From positions 1 to 10,237 of the forward strand of contig DAOUWH010000036.1 in NCBI GenBank assembly GCA_030667205.1: DNA of 10,237 bases, in the 5' to 3' direction. This document shows positions 1 through 5,631 of this stretch, piece by piece. Every line of letters begins with the position of its first letter. The first letter of the stretch is position 1. Below the pieces are notes generated by a model, which ran no database searches, was not told the origin of the DNA, and worked only from the letters and a program-made list of their open reading frames with translations. The position numbers and the translations under genes were made by a program. Source of the stretch: Nitrospirota bacterium (GTDB lineage: Bacteria > Nitrospirota > Thermodesulfovibrionia > Thermodesulfovibrionales > JdFR-86).

Positions 1-39
1 GGTCAGCGCGGACGTATCATAACGGCCATGTTTTTTCAT
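1..39 (-). CDS. Possible start of a gene leaving the left edge (Fic-like N-terminus?)
   Basis: An ATG at 39-37 on the minus strand opens a frame that stays open to the window edge and reads MKKHGRYDTSALT. A TATAAT hexamer lies at 58-53 on the same strand, so a transcript would start about 7 bases before the ATG; there is no Shine-Dalgarno sequence. From memory, an RYDTS-x-L opening resembles the N-terminus of one group of Fic/DOC AMP-transferase proteins. Thirteen residues are far too few to assign a family, so this is a guess. Other frames at this edge also remain open for short stretches. Confidence 0.3.
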   Translation of the reverse strand, partial: MKKHGRYDTSALT

Positions 40-52
40 CGAAGGACTCTAC

Positions 53-58
53 ATTATA
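53..58 (-). promoter_or_regulatory. Candidate -10 hexamer for the left-edge gene
   Basis: A perfect TATAAT is read on the minus strand, 13 bases before the ATG at 39. No convincing -35 box is seen 16-18 bases upstream (the best is TAAAAA). It supports a minus-strand transcript leaving the window, but only weakly. Confidence 0.3.
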
Positions 59-121
59 AACTTTCCGTCCGGCTATTTTTAGCATGTCAGGGTTTTTCGG
101 GGTGTGCCGGAGGCGACAAAC

Positions 122-152
122 AAAAAAAGGGGCGGGCCTTTCGGCCCGCCCC
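122..152 (-). terminator. Rho-independent terminator of the CARDB protein gene
   Basis: A perfect 10-bp GC stem (129-138 with 143-152) closes a GAAA tetraloop when read on the minus strand. It is followed directly by seven T residues (128-122). It lies 30 bases past the stop of the CARDB gene. The plus-strand reading has no T-run, so termination is one-directional. Confidence 0.93.
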
Positions 153-182
153 TGCTTTAATCTGATTGGATACTCCTCCCCC

Positions 183-1118
183 TCAGGGCTGCGTCACGGT
201 GAAGGTGGCAGACATCGCGTTGTTTGAGGTGTTCTGCTCGGGCTGGAAGGAGTTTACGGTGCAATTAATCGTCTTGGTGCCCGGTGTCATGGGGCCGGGG
301 ACGGAAATCGTCCGCGAGACGGTCTCGTTCTCTTCGAGCTTGGGTTTGTTGAAGGACGTGCCCGGCTCGCACCGCGTGTTGAAGCCATCGAAAGTTGCCC
401 CGCCGATGTTCTTCACCGTAACGGTGAACGTGAAGTTGGTTGTCGGTGGCCCGGAGGACGGAGACACCGCGACGTGCGTTATCGTCAGGTCGTAGGGCGG
501 AGTCGGGGGCATAGCCACCACGTCCCATGTGCACTGGCTTGTGTTGTTGCCCTCTCCGGTCTCTGCGATGCGGTTGTCGGGGTCCGCCGTGAAGACCACG
601 CGGTGGGCGCCAGGGGGGAGGTTTTTAAGGTTGTAGAGCACCGGGCTGTTTGAGCCCGAGACAGTGGCTCCGGCAGGCAGATAGACTCCGCCGGCAGTCG
701 CCGTCTGAATCTGGGCCGAACCCGCTGGAGCGGGCGCGGCATTGCCTTGCTGATGCGTGGCCCCCCATACGCGCCAGCCGGCCTCGATGCTTGCGGCGTC
801 GTTGCCGTTATTCTTCATGGCCGCGCGTATCTTGTAGGTGAACTGGTTGCTGTAGCCGTACTGCTGGCAGATCTGCTTTGAGTATCCCCCGCCCCTGTCG
901 CACAGGACCTCGCAACCGCTAAGCGTAAGGTCGGGGCCGACATTCGGCGCCTGCACCGGGGCGATCCTTTGAATGGTCGCGGGCGCCTTCTTTATCGGGG
1001 CGAGTCTCCTTTGCATTTCGGCCTGGGCGTCCGCAGTGCCGCAGACAAGATACAGCAGGCCCAGGCATACGAATGCGGCAATCACATAACCAGGAAATCC
1101 CGAATTTCTGACTCTCAT
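183..1118 (-). CDS. Secreted protein with CARDB-like adhesion domains
   Basis: The 311-aa product begins with a signal peptide: basic MRVR, a hydrophobic stretch at about residues 11-27, and a likely signal peptidase I site near ADA (29-31), so it should be exported. A short basic linker (32-60) precedes two beta-sandwich segments. The first (about 62-200) carries the CARDB hallmark D-x-D-N-x-I-x-E-x-x-E-x-N-N at 179-192; the second (about 208-309) ends with the similar E-Q-N-T-S-N-N-A at 294-301. Such domains are known from bacterial surface and exported proteins and are thought to bind other proteins or carbohydrate. Cysteines at 69, 73, 84, 196, 250 and 286 could form disulfides. The ATG is set by GGAGGT six bases upstream. 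The gene stands alone, with its own promoter and terminator. The ligand is unknown. Confidence 0.8.
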   Translation of the reverse strand: MRVRNSGFPGYVIAAFVCLGLLYLVCGTADAQAEMQRRLAPIKKAPATIQRIAPVQAPNVGPDLTLSGCEVLCDRGGGYSKQICQQYGYSNQFTYKIRAAMKNNGNDAASIEAGWRVWGATHQQGNAAPAPAGSAQIQTATAGGVYLPAGATVSGSNSPVLYNLKNLPPGAHRVVFTADPDNRIAETGEGNNTSQCTWDVVAMPPTPPYDLTITHVAVSPSSGPPTTNFTFTVTVKNIGGATFDGFNTRCEPGTSFNKPKLEENETVSRTISVPGPMTPGTKTINCTVNSFQPEQNTSNNAMSATFTVTQP

Positions 1119-1181
1119 GGCATTACCTCCGTTTAAAAGTTTAAGGGCGGGTTCATCAGTGATTAAATCTTTCCCCGGTTG

Positions 1182-1210
1182 ATTATCTCACGAGCCTTGC
1201 CTTATGTAAA
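1182..1210 (-). promoter_or_regulatory. Sigma-70-type promoter of the CARDB gene
   Basis: On the minus strand TTTACA (1210-1205) and GATAAT (1187-1182) are separated by exactly 17 bases; each hexamer matches consensus at five of six positions. Transcription would start near 1175, giving a leader of about 57 bases that includes the Shine-Dalgarno sequence GGAGGT at 1130-1125. Confidence 0.7.
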
Positions 1211-1230
1211 AGCAAGAGTAGCATGATTGA

Positions 1231-1274
1231 GCTTAAAAAGAAAAGGGGGCGCGGCCCGTGTGGGCCTCGCCCCC
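1231..1274 (-). terminator. Terminator of the 114-aa hypothetical gene
   Basis: The arms 1245-1257 and 1262-1274 pair over 13 positions with one mismatch (1252/1267) around a 4-base loop. On the minus strand the stem is followed by a T-rich run (1244-1232). It lies 10 bases past the stop codon. Confidence 0.88.
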
Positions 1275-1283
1275 GTGTAGAGG

Positions 1284-1628
1284 TCAGTTCATCGCTTGCG
1301 GAAGGATATCGTGGGCCTCGCCGCTCCAGGCCTCGACAAGTATCTCGCTAAGCGTCACAATCACGGGCTTGCCCGGCGGGAACTCGTAGCCCTTCTCTTC
1401 AAGCCTCTCTATCCAGGCGGTGATCTTGATGTCGGCGTAGTCCTTGCCAACAAGCTCCCTGAAGCAGTCGTCAACGAGCTCCATCCACCAGCCCTTGTGC
1501 TCCACGAGAAGCTTCAGCAAGACAGGCGTAAGCCCCAGCACCGCCCAGTTGTCCCGGACGAACCTGGTGAAATCGTCCTCGACCCAGACGAACTCAATTG
1601 GCTCATATGCCTTTGCGTGTTTTTCCAT
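1284..1628 (-). CDS. Hypothetical protein, 114 aa, Trp- and acid-rich
   Basis: I do not recognise this family. The product from ATG 1628 begins MEKHAKAYEPIEF and is soluble, with no signal peptide or membrane segment. It is rich in Glu, Asp and Trp, with aromatic motifs FVWVEDDF near residue 13 and KGWWMEL near residue 46, and looks largely helical. The start is chosen because AGGCGG, a mismatched Shine-Dalgarno, lies about eight bases upstream. The frame continues to an ATG at 1694, but that extension is AT-rich and overlaps a promoter-like TACAAT and an inverted repeat, so it is more likely untranslated. The gene is monocistronic and ends at a strong terminator. Coding character resembles its neighbours. 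Function is unknown. Confidence 0.65.
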   Translation of the reverse strand: MEKHAKAYEPIEFVWVEDDFTRFVRDNWAVLGLTPVLLKLLVEHKGWWMELVDDCFRELVGKDYADIKITAWIERLEEKGYEFPPGKPVIVTLSEILVEAWSGEAHDILPQAMN

Positions 1629-1651
1629 GTCTTTCCGCCTACTTAAAGCAT

Positions 1652-1671
1652 TACTTATAAAACCATAAGTA
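1652..1671. promoter_or_regulatory. Inverted repeat, candidate operator before the 114-aa gene
   Basis: TACTTAT and ATAAGTA form a perfect 7-bp inverted repeat around six bases. It lies 24 bases before the chosen start codon and just downstream of a minus-strand TACAAT at 1688-1683. That position, at or just after the expected transcription start, suits a repressor operator. A short RNA hairpin in the leader is the alternative. Confidence 0.35.
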
Positions 1672-1682
1672 TCTTTAATATT

Positions 1683-1688
1683 ATTGTA
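1683..1688 (-). promoter_or_regulatory. Candidate -10 hexamer for the 114-aa gene
   Basis: The minus strand reads TACAAT, five of six consensus positions, with an expected start near 1676. No good -35 box is found at 16-18 bases, so the promoter would need an activator or another contact. Confidence 0.35.
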
Positions 1689-1776
1689 CCACATTTGTCC
1701 GGCAAGTGCGAATTCTGGACACTAAAAGCCCGGGCCGGGGAGGGAAGCCCTTTTGTTTCGGGGGGTTATACAGGAC

Positions 1777-1810
1777 AAAAAAGAGGGGGTTGCCAGCATG
1801 GCAACCCCCT
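1777..1810 (-). terminator. Terminator of the tandem membrane protein operon
   Basis: A perfect 11-bp stem (1784-1794 with 1800-1810) encloses a 5-base loop. On the minus strand it is followed by TCTTTTTT (1784-1777). It lies 20 bases past the stop of the second gene of the pair. Confidence 0.93.
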
Positions 1811-1829
1811 GGGAGAGGAAATTTAAAAC

Positions 1830-2150
1830 CTAATCGATTGCCGCCTTGGCGGCTTCGGTCTCTTTTGCCGGTGTGGAGAGCATCTCGGTCACCCAGCCCA
1901 CCGTGGTGCCAAAGAGCGCGCCCACGACGATGCTTACAGAAGCCATGCAGAATATTCCCATGATAGTGCCCACGACTACCGCCGCCCTCACAAGGACGGT
2001 CCCCTGAAGGGCCTCCCCGAGGAAGTGGGACATGACCACTATGGTGCCGTAGCTTCCGAAGTAGAATGCCGGCACAAGCCCCACTACCAGAAACGCTATC
2101 GCTCCGATTGCCGCCCCGATGTTCCTTCCGATAGTAAGTGCTGGTCTCAT
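1830..2150 (-). CDS. Small glycine-rich membrane protein (paralogue B of a tandem pair)
   Basis: The 106-aa product has no family that I recognise. Hydrophobic segments at about 11-30, 33-45 and 56-88 suggest three membrane passes, or two plus a re-entrant stretch, ending in a polar tail (PAKETEAAKAAID). It aligns without gaps to the upstream 105-aa protein: shared residues include I11, G12, A13, G16, F20, V23, G24, L25, P27, G32, G45, R55, V58, G65, G81, G85, E89, L91, P94, K96, T98 and E99. The gene is therefore a tandem duplicate that has diverged strongly. The ATG is supported by GGGAGGT six bases upstream. It starts 21 bases after the partner's stop and is surely cotranscribed. The regular glycines would allow tight helix packing, hinting at an oligomeric pore or scaffold, which is inference only. 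Confidence 0.75.
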   Translation of the reverse strand: MRPALTIGRNIGAAIGAIAFLVVGLVPAFYFGSYGTIVVMSHFLGEALQGTVLVRAAVVVGTIMGIFCMASVSIVVGALFGTTVGWVTEMLSTPAKETEAAKAAID

Positions 2151-2171
2151 TTTGCTACCTCCCTTTATTAA

Positions 2172-2489
2172 TTATTTAATTTTTGCCTTAACTTCAGTTG
2201 CCTTTTTCGGCGCTGTGAGGGCCTCGGCCGCCGTGCCCAGGAGCCATCCGGCCACCGAGCAGCCCATGACGAAGATTATGCCCGCCACCAGCACGCCAAG
2301 GAGCATGGAGCCCGCCACAATGAGTCTCTGAAGCACCCCGGAGGTGACCGGGTAGCCAAAGAGCGTCCCTACGATGTTAAGGCCCATTGCCCCGCCCAGC
2401 AAAGAACCGGGCAGAAGCCCCACAATGGCGAAAAGCACGAGGCCTATTCCCGCCCCGATGTATGTGAGTTTCTTAGAGAGCTGTTCCAT
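2172..2489 (-). CDS. Small glycine-rich membrane protein (paralogue A of a tandem pair)
   Basis: The 105-aa product (MEQLSKKLTYIGAG...) is the first gene of a two-gene operon and the paralogue of the 106-aa protein behind it. Hydrophobic stretches at about 10-27, 29-45 and 56-89 contain many glycines; the tail is basic (PKKATEVKAKIK), whereas the partner's is neutral to acidic. Conserved between both are Pro27 and Arg55, the latter between hydrophobic stretches. The start at 2489 is preferred because AAAGGAGG (2505-2498) lies eight bases before it; the in-frame ATG at 2495 would leave only two, and one at 2531 has none. A sigma-54-type promoter precedes the gene. I recognise no family; a role in an envelope or stress response is a guess from the promoter. 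Confidence 0.75.
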   Translation of the reverse strand: MEQLSKKLTYIGAGIGLVLFAIVGLLPGSLLGGAMGLNIVGTLFGYPVTSGVLQRLIVAGSMLLGVLVAGIIFVMGCSVAGWLLGTAAEALTAPKKATEVKAKIK

Positions 2490-2497
2490 CTTCATCG

Positions 2498-2505
2498 CCT
2501 CCTTT
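2498..2505 (-). promoter_or_regulatory. Shine-Dalgarno sequence deciding the start of paralogue A
   Basis: AAAGGAGG on the minus strand is spaced eight bases from ATG 2489 and only two from ATG 2495. The spacing favours 2489 and gives a protein one residue shorter than, and collinear with, its paralogue. Confidence 0.7.
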
Positions 2506-2526
2506 CCTGGCATTTGCCATATATAA

Positions 2527-2543
2527 TGCATTTCCTGTGCCAG
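2527..2543 (-). promoter_or_regulatory. Candidate sigma-54 (RpoN) -24/-12 promoter
   Basis: The minus strand reads CTGGCACAGGAAATGCA. It has the obligatory GG and GC dinucleotides ten bases apart (GG 2541-2540, GC 2529-2528) and the full TGGCAC block. It differs from the consensus YTGGCACGNNNNTTGCW at two positions. Predicted transcription starts near 2516, giving a leader of about 27 bases with an ideally placed Shine-Dalgarno sequence. The match is good, but no activator gene lies in the window. Confidence 0.5.
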
Positions 2544-2585
2544 GCGCTAAGCCCCTGATTTAAAAGACAACCCATGTCCGGAGCC

Positions 2586-2621
2586 TTTGCAGCCCCGCGA
2601 ATCCTTTCGCAAAACTGCAAA
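2586..2621. promoter_or_regulatory. Symmetric nested palindrome, possible activator binding site
   Basis: Two nested inverted repeats share one centre (2603/2604): outer TTTGCAG (2586-2592) with CTGCAAA (2615-2621), inner GCGAA (2597-2601) with TTCGC (2606-2610), each separated by exactly four bases. The centre is about 87 bases upstream of the predicted sigma-54 start, within the usual range for enhancer-binding proteins. Its right edge touches the T-run of the antiporter terminator, so an RNA structure at the end of that transcript is the alternative. Confidence 0.4.
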
Positions 2622-2664
2622 AAGGGACGAGTCCCTTTCAGAAAGAGAGGGGACTACGTCCCCT
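2616..2664 (-). terminator. Tandem-hairpin terminator of the antiporter gene
   Basis: On the minus strand a first hairpin (AGGGGAC 2648-2654 with GTCCCCT 2658-2664) overlaps the TAG stop codon. A second (AAAGGGA 2621-2627 with TCCCTTT 2632-2638) is followed by a short T-run continuing to 2619. The second is the likely terminator; both stems share the GGGAC core. Confidence 0.65.
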
Positions 2665-3865
2665 TGATGTCGTGGTTATGGCGAAGGGCGAGCTTCAAAA
2701 GATAAGGACCTACCACTTCGTTGATGGCGGTATTTGCGATTATCACGTTAATGATTATCGGGGCGTACTGGGCCACGCCGGGAATCCTCTCTATGTAAAG
2801 GGCAAGCCCGATGGCAACGCCCGCCTGAGGGGCAAGGCCAAGCCCCATGTAGCGGGAAAACCGCTTCGGGGCCCCCGCGGCCACACCCCCCAGATAAGAG
2901 CCCACCCACTTGCCGCCTATCCTGAAGACAACGAAGAGCACTGCCAGCGGCAGGTAATCCACAAGGAGGCCGATGTCTATGTGGGCGCCGGCAAGGACGA
3001 AGAACGCGGCGAACACCACCGTCTCGTAGTTCTGCTCAAGAAATATGAAGGGGGCGTTGCCGGGGTAGATGTTCGATACGGTCATGCCCATTATCATCGT
3101 GGCGAACAGGGGCTCAAGCCCGAGCTGCTGCGCCGTGCCGAAGGCGAGGCAGAAAAGGGCCATAGTAAGAATAATGAGCGTTTCCTTTTTCTGTATGTGT
3201 TTTAGGGCCCATACCAGCACAAGGCCCGGCACGATGCCTGTTACCGTTGACCACAGGATGCTCTCGACCGGGTCGAGGACCAACGGGAAGGAAAACCCCC
3301 CGTCGAGGATAAAGCCCTTTATGATAGCTACGCAGAGGGCAAAGCCCATGAGGCCCAGGGCGTCGTCCAGCGCGACGATGGCAAGCAGCGTTGTGGTGAA
3401 CCTGCCCCTGGATTTGTACTCGTGCACCGTGGCCAAAACTGCGGCCGGGGCCGTCGTGACAGAAAGCGCGGCGAACAGAAACGCCAGCGCGGCGATATCC
3501 ACGAACGCGAACTCCGGGAAATAAAAGACCATAAAGCCCAGCGTCGCCGTCGCCACGAATACAAATGCGCCCAGCCCCTGGCCGAAGGTCATGAGGCCGA
3601 TGATCTTTCCCTGCTCAAGTATGTTTTTAAGCTTGAGGTGCCCGCCCAGGCTGTAGGCGACCATCGCGAGGGCGAAATCAACTATCACCGTGGCGGACGT
3701 TAAGAACTCCTCCGAGATTATCCCCGTAACCGTTGGGCTGAGGGCAATACCCACGAGCACGTAGCCGCTTACCTTCGGAAGCCCCACCCTGTTGGCAATG
3801 AGCCCGCCGAGATAGCCCAGAAGGAATATCAGCCCCAGAAACAGTACAAGCGAGTCGGTGTCCAT
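2654..3865 (-). CDS. CPA2-family monovalent cation:proton antiporter
   Basis: The 403-aa protein is an inner-membrane exchanger of the sodium/hydrogen exchanger family, about 12 membrane segments, expected to swap Na+ or K+ for protons. Visible family features: the inverted-repeat opening GLPKVSGYVLVGI (28-40), the unwound-helix region TTAPAAVLA (137-145), the paired acids D167-D168 in ALDDALGLMG that bind ion and proton, FFVLAGAHIDI (288-298), the lysine K319 in GGKWVGSYLGG, and LAPQAGVAIGLAL (344-356). It ends just after the membrane domain, with no cytosolic RCK/TrkA regulatory domain, unlike KefB or KefC. There is no Shine-Dalgarno sequence; a promoter -10 lies six bases before the ATG, so translation is probably leaderless. 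It is divergent from pyruvate kinase. Ion specificity cannot be read from sequence. Confidence 0.88.
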   Translation of the reverse strand: MDTDSLVLFLGLIFLLGYLGGLIANRVGLPKVSGYVLVGIALSPTVTGIISEEFLTSATVIVDFALAMVAYSLGGHLKLKNILEQGKIIGLMTFGQGLGAFVFVATATLGFMVFYFPEFAFVDIAALAFLFAALSVTTAPAAVLATVHEYKSRGRFTTTLLAIVALDDALGLMGFALCVAIIKGFILDGGFSFPLVLDPVESILWSTVTGIVPGLVLVWALKHIQKKETLIILTMALFCLAFGTAQQLGLEPLFATMIMGMTVSNIYPGNAPFIFLEQNYETVVFAAFFVLAGAHIDIGLLVDYLPLAVLFVVFRIGGKWVGSYLGGVAAGAPKRFSRYMGLGLAPQAGVAIGLALYIERIPGVAQYAPIIINVIIANTAINEVVGPYLLKLALRHNHDIKGT

Positions 3866-3871
3866 TATTAA

Positions 3872-3900
3872 AATGTACCGTCATTAAGGCGTTATGTAAA
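3872..3900 (-). promoter_or_regulatory. Promoter of the antiporter gene, leaderless arrangement
   Basis: On the minus strand TTTACA (3900-3895) and TACATT (3877-3872) are exactly 17 bases apart, matching consensus at five and four positions. The -10 ends six bases before the ATG at 3865, so transcription should begin at or within a base or two of the start codon. Confidence 0.55.
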
Positions 3901-3934
3901 GGGTTTTTAATCTCCGATTCCGCCCAATGCCGGA

Positions 3935-3963
3935 TAGAAAAGGTATTGCGTGCCTGATATACT
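3935..3963 (+). promoter_or_regulatory. Promoter of pyk, leaderless arrangement
   Basis: TAGAAA (3935-3940) and TATACT (3958-3963) are 17 bases apart, matching consensus at four and five positions. The -10 ends six bases before ATG 3970, so the mRNA probably starts on the start codon. If the in-frame ATG at 3979 is used instead, the leader is only about nine bases and has no Shine-Dalgarno sequence. Confidence 0.5.
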
Positions 3964-3969
3964 TAGCAC

Positions 3970-5394
3970 ATGGCCCCAATGGCAAATAGAAACAGACACG
4001 CAAAAATCGTCTGCACCATAGGGCCCGCCTCGGCGGAGCGCAAGGTCTTAAATGCCCTCATACGCGGCGGGATGGACGTGGCCCGGCTTAATTTCTCGCA
4101 CGGAGACCACGCCTCGCACGGCAGGGCCTTAAAACTTCTCCGCGAAGGCTCAAGAAAGTATGGCAGGCCCGTGGCCGTGCTTCAGGACCTTCAGGGCCTG
4201 AAGATAAGGACAGGCCCGGTCGAAGGCGGCGCGATGCCCCTGAGAAAAGGCGAGAGGCTCCGCATAGCCGCAGGCGGCGGCATGTGCAAAGAGGGGGTAA
4301 TTACGATTTCTTACCCGGCCCTCATTAAGGACGCCCGCGCCGGCGACAGAATCCTGCTCGATGACGGGCTGATGGAGCTGAAGGTCACGGGGAGGAAAAA
4401 AGGGGCCCTCGGGGCGAGGGTTATAGAAGGCGGCACCCTCACCGGGCGCAAGGGCGTAAACCTTCCGGGTATGAGGATAACCGCTTCGTCGTTTACGGCC
4501 AAGGACAGGGCTGACCTCGCGTTCGGCCTGGGTGCGGGTGTGGACTACGTGGCCGTCTCGTTCGTGCGCGAGGCCGAGGACATTGTAAAGGTAAAGAGGT
4601 TTATCAAGCGCGCCGGGCGCGACGTGCCTGTTATCGCGAAGATAGAAAAGCCAGCGGCGCTTGAAAACATAGAGGAGATCCTCGCCGTCTCCGACGGCCT
4701 GATGGTGGCAAGGGGCGACCTCGGCGTCGAGGTCCCCACAGAGGAGGTGCCCCTCATCCAGAAGGCGCTTATCGAGCTTGCCAACCGCGCCGGGAAGCTC
4801 GTGATCACGGCCACGCAGATGCTTGAGAGCATGACCGAGCACCTGAGGCCCACGCGTGCGGAGGTCACCGACGTGGCAAACGCGGTCCTCGACGGCACCG
4901 ATGCTTTAATGCTCTCGGCCGAGACCTCCACGGGCAGGCATCCATTAAAGGCCCTTCAGATGATGGACAGGATTATAAGGAAGACCGAGGGGGCGGGGGC
5001 GCAGGCCCCGGTTTATGAAATCGGCGGCTCGTATTCCGCGGCAGTGGCGGAGGCCGCCGTGGAGGCGGCCTCGGACATCGGGGCAAGGTACATCGTGGCC
5101 TTTACGCACTCGGGCTATACCGCGCGGCTTCTGAGCAAGTTCCGGCCCACGGTGCCGGTGCTGGCGTTTACTCCCTCGGAGGAAGTGATGCGCCGCATGT
5201 CTCTTTACCGGGGGGTCGTGCCCATGCACATGAAACTTCTAAAGAGCACCGATGCGGTCTTCGATGCGGTAGAGAAAATTCTTCTTGAGGAAAAACTTGC
5301 CCGCAGGGGCCAGAGCGTGGTCATAACCGCAAGCACGCCCATTGGCGGGGCGGGGAAAACAAACATCATGAAGCTGCACAGATTAGGTGGCTGA
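3970..5394 (+). CDS. pyk: Pyruvate kinase, K+-independent type
   Basis: The 474-aa cytosolic enzyme transfers phosphate from phosphoenolpyruvate to ADP at the end of glycolysis. The barrel opens with KIVCTIGPAS (12-21) and RLNFSHG (39-45); the B domain spans about 83-180. The catalytic signature is IAKIEKPAALENI (222-234), with K224 and metal-ligand E226, then D250 in ARGDLGVE and TATQMLES (280-287). The C-terminal domain occupies about 345-474. The segment D73-LQGLKIRTG carries Leu, Gln and Lys where K+-dependent enzymes have Thr, Lys and Glu (rabbit 113, 114, 117), the known pattern of K+-independent enzymes; unusually, Leu77 replaces the common Pro. No Shine-Dalgarno precedes ATG 3970 or the in-frame ATG 3979. 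The stop faces ywbE seven bases away. Confidence 0.96.
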   Translation: MAPMANRNRHAKIVCTIGPASAERKVLNALIRGGMDVARLNFSHGDHASHGRALKLLREGSRKYGRPVAVLQDLQGLKIRTGPVEGGAMPLRKGERLRIAAGGGMCKEGVITISYPALIKDARAGDRILLDDGLMELKVTGRKKGALGARVIEGGTLTGRKGVNLPGMRITASSFTAKDRADLAFGLGAGVDYVAVSFVREAEDIVKVKRFIKRAGRDVPVIAKIEKPAALENIEEILAVSDGLMVARGDLGVEVPTEEVPLIQKALIELANRAGKLVITATQMLESMTEHLRPTRAEVTDVANAVLDGTDALMLSAETSTGRHPLKALQMMDRIIRKTEGAGAQAPVYEIGGSYSAAVAEAAVEAASDIGARYIVAFTHSGYTARLLSKFRPTVPVLAFTPSEEVMRRMSLYRGVVPMHMKLLKSTDAVFDAVEKILLEEKLARRGQSVVITASTPIGGAGKTNIMKLHRLGG

Positions 5395-5411
5395 GGGGCA
5401 ATCAATCCCCT
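5394..5411. terminator. Weak hairpin between convergent pyk and ywbE
   Basis: AGGGG and CCCCT form a 5-bp stem around eight bases, overlapping the stop region of both genes. No T-run follows in either direction. It is the only candidate terminator in the 7-base gap, so read-through into antisense seems likely. Confidence 0.25.
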
Positions 5412-5596
5412 ATCTCTTTCACCCGGCCTACTTCTCCGCTTTCCAGGCGGACTTTAATCCCACGAGGATGCGTCGGTGAGTTGGTTAAAATGTCTTTCAC
5501 TATCCCCTCGGTCAGTTTCCCGCTCCGCTGGTCCTTCTTAAGCACTATCGAAACTCTTAGCCCCGGCCTTATGTCCGCGCGCCTCGTGCCGTCCAT
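5402..5596 (-). CDS. ywbE: YwbE family protein (DUF2196)
   Basis: The 64-aa product, from MDGTRRADIRPGLRV, matches the small bacterial YwbE family, whose members are about 60-70 residues. Recognisable are the central block VLKKDQRSGKLTEG (residues 18-31), then DILTNSPTHPRGIKVRL and the ending GEVGRVKEI; it has the look of a small beta-barrel, KOW-like fold. The function is not established. The frame extends upstream to an ATG at 5662, but 5596 is chosen because it fits the family length and has AAGGAG (5610-5605) eight bases upstream; the longer form would also overlap the start of trmJ. It is convergent with pyk and divergent from trmJ. Confidence 0.88.
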   Translation of the reverse strand: MDGTRRADIRPGLRVSIVLKKDQRSGKLTEGIVKDILTNSPTHPRGIKVRLESGEVGRVKEIGD

Positions 5597-5631
5597 TGGC
5601 AGCTCTCCTTCAGGATTTCCCTTTAATCCGA

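Noticed and set aside
183..1118. CARDB protein as a lipoprotein (Cys26 after the hydrophobic segment)
   Set aside because: The residue before the cysteine is Val, which does not fit a lipobox; a signal peptidase I site ADA follows.
1629..1694. Longer start (ATG 1694) for the 114-aa gene
   Set aside because: The extension is AT-rich, covers the inverted repeat and the -10-like hexamer, and has no Shine-Dalgarno sequence.
1695..1776. TGTCC/GGACA inverted repeat and GC-rich patch between the two minus-strand units
   Set aside because: The arms are only five bases with a 16-base gap, and no promoter or gene context supports a function.
2672..3205. Plus-strand open frame of 177 codons inside the antiporter
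   Set aside because: It is antisense to a clear membrane protein gene, has no recognisable protein features, and is explained by GC-rich third positions.
4150..4842. Minus-strand open frame of 230 codons inside pyk
   Set aside because: It lies wholly opposite conserved pyruvate kinase motifs and its translation has no plausible domain.
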